From positions 248,001-312,000 of the forward strand of contig DASYYH010000011.1 in assembly GCA_035934015.1 (NCBI GenBank): 64,000 nt of DNA. The letters run 5' to 3'. The notes beneath the pieces were generated by a model, which ran no database searches, was not told the origin of the DNA, and saw only the letters and a list, made by a program, of their open reading frames with translations. The position numbers were made by a program, and so were the translations under genes. Source of the DNA: Candidatus Acidiferrales bacterium. GTDB lineage: Bacteria > Acidobacteriota > Terriglobia > Acidiferrales > UBA7541. Of the stretch, positions 59,944-64,000 are shown one piece after another. Every line of letters begins with the position of its first letter. Within the stretch, counting starts at the first letter, position 1.

Positions 59944-61350
59944 ATGGGCGCCATACACCTGAGCTACGAAATGCCGGACCTCGAAGTCAGCGAGGACTTT
60001 CTCGCCAAGTATAACCGGCCGGGGCCGCGCTATACGAGCTACCCGACTGCGCCAGTCTGGGACGAAAAATTTGGCCAGACGGACCTCGAAGAATCTTTTG
60101 CCAAATCCGACTCTGCCGCCTCGCCGGCCTCGCTCTATATGCACCTTCCCTTCTGCGAGAGCCTTTGCCTTTTCTGTGCCTGCAACGTCGTCATACAAAA
60201 AGACAAAAAAGCCGCTGTCCCTTATCTGGAATCGTTGAAGTCTGAAATCGACTACGTAAGCCACTTTGTTTCACGCGAGCGCGAAGTCGTGCAATTCCAT
60301 TGGGGCGGAGGCACGCCCACTTATCTTTCACCGGAGCAGCTCGACGACTTGTTTTGCTACGCGCGCGACCGATTTTCCTTTTCGCGCAATTCGGAAATCG
60401 GCGTTGAGGTCGATCCGCGCGTCACTTCGCGCGCGCATCTGGAAATATTGCACAGGCTCGGCTTCAATCGTCTCAGCATGGGCATTCAGGATTTCACGCC
60501 TGAAGTGCAAAAAACGATTAACCGCATTCAGCCCTATGATCTCACGCGCGATTTGGTCGCGGCCGCACGGGAACTTGGCTTTGGCAGTATCAACGTCGAT
60601 CTCATTTACGGCCTGCCTTATCAGACTGCGGCGTCTTTTTCAGATTCCGTCGACAAAGTGCTGCAAATCGGGCCCGACCGCATCGCTATGTTCAGCTATG
60701 CGCATGTTCCATGGCTCAGGAAACAGCAAGGCTCATTCCAGGGCCATTTGCCCGAGGGTATGGAGAAGTTTCGCATCTTCAAAGCGGGCATTCGTAAATT
60801 CACCGAGGCAGGCTACATCTACATCGGCATGGATCATTTTGCACGGCCGGCCGATGAGCTGGCCGTGGCGCAGCGAGAGCGCACGCTCTACAGAAATTTT
60901 CAGGGCTACACGACAAAGGCTGGAGCTGATCTCTACGGTATGGGCGTGAGCGCGATCAGCAGCATCGGCGCGGCCTATGCGCAAAATGATCGCGGAATCG
61001 GCGCGTACCAATCGCGCGTGGCGGAGCACGGCACCGCGACGATGCGCGGCTACCGGCTGAATGCGGATGACCTGTTGCGGCGCGAAGTCATCACAAAGCT
61101 CTTGTGCCACGCCGTGATCCACAAACCTGAGATTGAGGAGAAGTTCCGGATTCGGTTTGACGATGCCTTCTCGAATGAAATTCGCGAGCTTGAGCCAATG
61201 CGCGACGACGGCCTTGTAATTCTTGACCGCGATGAGATTCTCGTCACGCCGCTGGGTCGCATCTTCATTCGCAACCTTGCTATGCCTTTCGACCGCTACC
61301 TCCGCGAGCAAAAAATGGATGCGCGGCCGCTCTTTTCGAAGACGCTCTAA
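59944..61350 (+). CDS. hemN: Oxygen-independent coproporphyrinogen III oxidase
   Basis: 468 residues, a radical-SAM enzyme. The 4Fe-4S motif is HLPFCESLCLFCACN (C-x3-C-x2-C plus the extra HemN Cys), followed by HWGGGTPTYLS, VEVDPRVTS and NVDLIYGLPYQ. The C-terminal HemN domain is complete. Length and NKY-start pattern agree with the true HemN group rather than HemW. Confidence 0.95.
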   Translation: MGAIHLSYEMPDLEVSEDFLAKYNRPGPRYTSYPTAPVWDEKFGQTDLEESFAKSDSAASPASLYMHLPFCESLCLFCACNVVIQKDKKAAVPYLESLKSEIDYVSHFVSREREVVQFHWGGGTPTYLSPEQLDDLFCYARDRFSFSRNSEIGVEVDPRVTSRAHLEILHRLGFNRLSMGIQDFTPEVQKTINRIQPYDLTRDLVAAARELGFGSINVDLIYGLPYQTAASFSDSVDKVLQIGPDRIAMFSYAHVPWLRKQQGSFQGHLPEGMEKFRIFKAGIRKFTEAGYIYIGMDHFARPADELAVAQRERTLYRNFQGYTTKAGADLYGMGVSAISSIGAAYAQNDRGIGAYQSRVAEHGTATMRGYRLNADDLLRREVITKLLCHAVIHKPEIEEKFRIRFDDAFSNEIRELEPMRDDGLVILDRDEILVTPLGRIFIRNLAMPFDRYLREQKMDARPLFSKTL

Positions 61351-61377
61351 TATGCGTGCAGACCCTACGGCGCTTTC

Positions 61378-62754
61378 ATGACTTCACGACGCCAGGCAAT
61401 CGTTGTCGGAGCAGGAATTTCAGGGTTGGCGTGCGCGCTGCGGCTCGCAGAAGCCGGTGCCAGTGTTCGCGTGCTTGAGGCTGTTGGCAAAACCGGCGGC
61501 TTGATTTCTACCGTGGAGCAAGATGGATTTCTCTTCGAGGCCGGTCCCCAAAGTTTTCAGATCACGCCAGAACTCCGTGAGTTGATCCATTCGGTCGGAT
61601 TTGAAAATGAAATCCTCGAAGCGCCGCCGCAGACGCCGCGATATGTACTGCTCCATGGCAAGCTCCGGCCCGCTCCCATGTCCCCTCCTTCCGTGCTAAC
61701 GACTTCCCTTCTCACCATGAGTTCGAAGGCGCGGATATTCGGAGAGGCCTTTGGCCATTCGAAGCCGCCTACGGAAGATGAGAGCTTCGCCGATTTCGTG
61801 CGGCGAAAATTCGGCACTGAAATTCTGGAACACCTTGCCGGACCATTTGTGTCCGGTGTGTTTGCCGGCGATCCCGAGAAATTGAGCCTCCGCAGCACGT
61901 TCCCGACGATGGCGCAGTGGGAAGAAGAGTATGGCAGCGTGCTGCGGGGCGCAACAAAGTCACGTAAGAGCGGGAGTAGCAAGAGCGAACGGCCCACGCT
62001 TGCCGGATTCAAGCGCGGAATGGGAAGTTTTCTAGCGGCGGTAGCGATGAAACTCGGCCACTCTTGCGCCACGGGAGTGACCGTCAAGTCCATCGCGCGT
62101 GCTGCGGATACTCCTGGCTGGAAAATTGACTGCTCTGAATCCAGCCAAGGCGGAACCCTGCACGCTGATGCCGTCGTCCTTGCGACGCCCGCGTATGAAG
62201 CGTCTCGGTTGATGCAGAAGCTCTCGGAACCTCTTGCCGCAGCTCTGGCAGGCATTCCGTATGCGCCTGTGGCAGTTGTCTCCGAGGGATATCGCCGTGA
62301 ATTCGTCGGTCACACGCTGAATGGATTCGGCTTCCTCGTGCCCCGAGGAGAGAAAATGCGAACTCTCGGCACGGTTTGGAATTCTTCTCTCTTTGCGGGA
62401 CGAGCACCCAGCGGGATGGTGCTGATGACCAGTTTCACGGGCGGAGCACTGGATCCTGCCATTGTGGAAATGGAAGAAACCGAGATCGCCGACCTGATTC
62501 GCAATGAACTGGTCAAAATACTTCAGATCAGTGGTCCGCCCGCGGCGCATCACGTATGGCGTCATCGGCGCGCGTTGCCGCAATACAATCTTGGGCATGC
62601 GCAGCGAGTGAACGCAATCCGCGACGGAGTCGAGCCTTTTGCCGGGCTCTTCATTACCGGCAATTACCTCGAGGGGCCATCCATTGGAAGTTGTGTGGCG
62701 CAAGGATTCCGCGCCGCGAAAGAGGTTCAGGAGTATTTTCTGAGTCCGCCGTAA
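61378..62754 (+). CDS. Protoporphyrinogen oxidase (FAD, HemY-type)
   Basis: 458 residues. FAD-binding IVVGAGISGLACALRLAEAGASVRVLEA, GGLISTVEQDGFLFEAGPQSF, LAGPFVSGVFAGDPEKLS and the C-terminal FITGNYLEGPSIGSCVAQGF are typical of the oxygen-dependent HemG/HemY (PpoX) family. The adjacency to hemE-hemN points to the protoporphyrin-dependent or coproporphyrin-dependent end of haem synthesis; no hemH or hemQ is here to decide. Confidence 0.92.
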   Translation: MTSRRQAIVVGAGISGLACALRLAEAGASVRVLEAVGKTGGLISTVEQDGFLFEAGPQSFQITPELRELIHSVGFENEILEAPPQTPRYVLLHGKLRPAPMSPPSVLTTSLLTMSSKARIFGEAFGHSKPPTEDESFADFVRRKFGTEILEHLAGPFVSGVFAGDPEKLSLRSTFPTMAQWEEEYGSVLRGATKSRKSGSSKSERPTLAGFKRGMGSFLAAVAMKLGHSCATGVTVKSIARAADTPGWKIDCSESSQGGTLHADAVVLATPAYEASRLMQKLSEPLAAALAGIPYAPVAVVSEGYRREFVGHTLNGFGFLVPRGEKMRTLGTVWNSSLFAGRAPSGMVLMTSFTGGALDPAIVEMEETEIADLIRNELVKILQISGPPAAHHVWRHRRALPQYNLGHAQRVNAIRDGVEPFAGLFITGNYLEGPSIGSCVAQGFRAAKEVQEYFLSPP

Positions 62755-62773
62755 CGCTCGCCGCGTTGTGTTT

Positions 62774-63346
62774 CTAGGAATTTGATTTTTTGTAACGGTG
62801 CGCAAGGCGAATCTTGCGGCGCTCGCCAGCCTCTCGCCAGCGTCGGCGATCTTCTTCAGTTTCCAGCAGCAGAGGCGGGATCGCATGCGTTTTCAAGTTC
62901 TGATCGACCGCAACATAAGTGACATATGCGCTCGAAGTATGCTTGCGCTCGCGCGTAAGAATGTTTTCGGAAAAAACCTTCACGCCGACTTCCATTGACG
63001 TGTGAAAGACGCGATTCACTTGGGATTTCAGCACAATCAAATCGCCGACGTGAATCGGGCTTCGAAAATCGAGATAATCAACAGAGGCGGTAACCAGATA
63101 GCTCCCGGAATGACGGTGACCGGCAATAGCTCCGGCAATGTCGATCAAATGCATCACGCGTCCGCCAAGAATATAGCCCAGCGGATTTGCGTCGTTCGGC
63201 AGCACGGCCTCGAGCATTTCCGAACGGGACTCACTTACAGCCTTCGCGGCAAAGGTCGCGGTTGCCGGAGCCATTGCGTGCCCTTCCGCTTTAGTGTGCC
63301 GGGCTGGATGACGCGCGACGCGTCCAGTGTTCTCCTTCTTTTTCAA
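62774..63346 (-). CDS. Acyl-CoA thioesterase (hotdog fold)
   Basis: 190 residues, YciA/BFIT-like: LPNDANPLGYILGGRVMHLIDIAGAIAGHRHSG with the catalytic Asp/Asn and His region, and VDYLDFRSPIHVGDLIVL. The N-terminus is basic and unstructured; MAPATATFAAK (near 63274) is a plausible alternative start. Convergent with the haem operon. Confidence 0.9.
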   Translation of the reverse strand: MKKKENTGRVARHPARHTKAEGHAMAPATATFAAKAVSESRSEMLEAVLPNDANPLGYILGGRVMHLIDIAGAIAGHRHSGSYLVTASVDYLDFRSPIHVGDLIVLKSQVNRVFHTSMEVGVKVFSENILTRERKHTSSAYVTYVAVDQNLKTHAIPPLLLETEEDRRRWREAGERRKIRLAHRYKKSNS

Positions 63347-63389
63347 GACTCTCTCCTGTGGCGGATTTTGCTTACCGAATCGAGGCCAT

Positions 63390-63395
63390 TATAAT
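63390..63395 (+). promoter_or_regulatory. TATAAT box, leaderless start of the TPR gene
   Basis: TTGCTT at 63368-63373, 16-base spacer, TATAAT. Transcription would begin at about 63402, four bases from the chosen ATG. Confidence 0.5.
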
Positions 63396-63405
63396 ACGCG
63401 ACGTT

Positions 63406-63747
63406 ATGGATACGGCCAAAGCGGCAGAAGGTTCTGCCAGGAACCGGCGCCAGATGCTCGAAGAATTCGTCGCCCAGCATCCGACGGATGCGTTTGGCCG
63501 CTACGGCCTGGCCATGGAGTGCCTGAAGGAGAATGACGCCGCAGCTGCAGAAGAAAATTTCAAGCAGCTTCTGTCCGCAACGCCCGAATACATCCCTGCC
63601 TATTTTCAGTACGGACGTATGCTCGCAACGATCAGCCGCACAGAGGAAGCCCGCAGGGTTCTCGCTGAAGGCGTTGCACGGGCCTCGAAATCCGGAGACG
63701 CTCATGCTCTCAGCGAGATGCAAGCTGCGCTCGACGACCTCGGCTGA
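63406..63747 (+). CDS. TPR-like protein
   Basis: 113 residues, MDTAKAAEGSARNRRQML..., with two to three TPR-like helix pairs (AFGRYGLAMECLKENDAAAAEENFKQLL, PAYFQYGRMLATISRTEEARRVLAEGVARA). The upstream frame extends to 63358 but that covers the promoter. Probably a protein-interaction scaffold; precedes the LON-domain gene by 64 bp in the same direction. Confidence 0.72.
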   Translation: MDTAKAAEGSARNRRQMLEEFVAQHPTDAFGRYGLAMECLKENDAAAAEENFKQLLSATPEYIPAYFQYGRMLATISRTEEARRVLAEGVARASKSGDAHALSEMQAALDDLG

Positions 63748-63811
63748 TTTTCCCAGTTGCTTCAACACGCAAAATGGGATTCTGCTATGCTAGGCGCGGG
63801 GCGCCGCTGAA

Positions 63812-64000
63812 ATGAAGCCAACGCGCATTCCATTGTTTCCTCTGGATATTGTCCTTTTTCCAGGCCTGCCCTTGCCCCTTCACATTTTTGAACCGCGTTA
63901 TAAATTGATGATTCGGCGCTGCCTGACCATGAAACTGCAATTCGGCGTGATTCTCACGCAAAAAGACGGAATTGCCACAGTCGGCTGTACGGCGGCGATC
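63812..64000 (+). CDS. LON N-terminal substrate-binding domain protein, truncated by window end
   Basis: First 63 residues only: MKPTRIPLFPLDIVLFPGLPLPLHIFEPRYKLMIRRCL..., typical of the PUA-like LON N-terminal domain (PF02190). Whether it is a stand-alone small LON-domain protein (usual in this position) or a full Lon protease cannot be seen. Confidence 0.85.
   Translation, partial: MKPTRIPLFPLDIVLFPGLPLPLHIFEPRYKLMIRRCLTMKLQFGVILTQKDGIATVGCTAAI

Noticed and set aside
1-64000. CRISPR arrays and complete insertion sequences
   Set aside because: No regularly spaced direct repeats and no DDE transposase-like frame were found.

Overview
This window most likely comes from the chromosome of an Acidobacteriota bacterium, close to the Acidobacteriales/'Acidoferrales' type. 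It is GC-rich. It carries three large orphan ABC permeases of the acidobacterial duplicated (ADOP/MacB-FtsX) type in tandem, a PknB-like kinase fused to a beta-propeller sensor, and a bacillithiol deacetylase (bshB1). The host assignment is inferred from family content; no rRNA gene is present.

Layout. 1-16.3 kb: housekeeping and scattered genes, including a PLP aminotransferase, a PF14907-type nucleotidyltransferase, a ferric-reductase-like haem protein, a GH25-like secreted protein, the kinase, a metallo-beta-lactamase-fold hydrolase, a cupin, YgfZ, a lone nuoB, a secreted propeller-like protein, a zinc alcohol dehydrogenase and a methyltransferase. 16.5-22.4 kb: a candidate small RNA, then a molybdenum-flavoured stretch (XdhC, MocA-like nucleotidyltransferase, cytochrome b plus a YedY-like molybdoenzyme). 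Inside it lies an AhpD/CMD-family gene whose in-frame TGA replaces the second Cys of CPFC and is followed at the right distance by a hairpin, so it is a probable selenoprotein. 22.4-30.4 kb: the three ADOP permeases, the most upstream with a candidate sigma-54 promoter and activator site, plus two palindrome-interrupted ADOP 3' tails in the spacers. 30.7-41.4 kb: a PEGA/OmpA protein, a BtuF-like/thioredoxin/Nudix operon, pdhAB, an SDR, bshB1, an M48 protease and two tandem DUF507 genes.

41.5-49.2 kb: tRNA-Val and tRNA-Asp, then a 7.5-kb integrative element inserted in tRNA-Asp and bounded by a perfect 48-bp direct repeat. It encodes a tyrosine integrase, an HUH-type rolling-circle replication protein, a CHC2 zinc-finger primase-like protein, an AT-richer cargo gene, a C2H2-finger protein, an iteron-like cluster and a translationally coupled five-gene operon with phage-fibre-like and membrane proteins. 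No capsid, terminase or packaging ATPase is recognisable, so its class (satellite, unknown virus or plasmid-like island) is open.

49.2-64 kb: a pseudouridine synthase, a homologue of one island gene, a secreted amidohydrolase, and nearly the whole haem pathway as two divergent operons (ccsA/hemX-hemA-hemC-hemD-hemB-hemL leftward; hemE-hemN-hemG/Y-type rightward). A thioesterase, a TPR protein and a truncated LON-domain protein follow. Ferrochelatase is not in the window.
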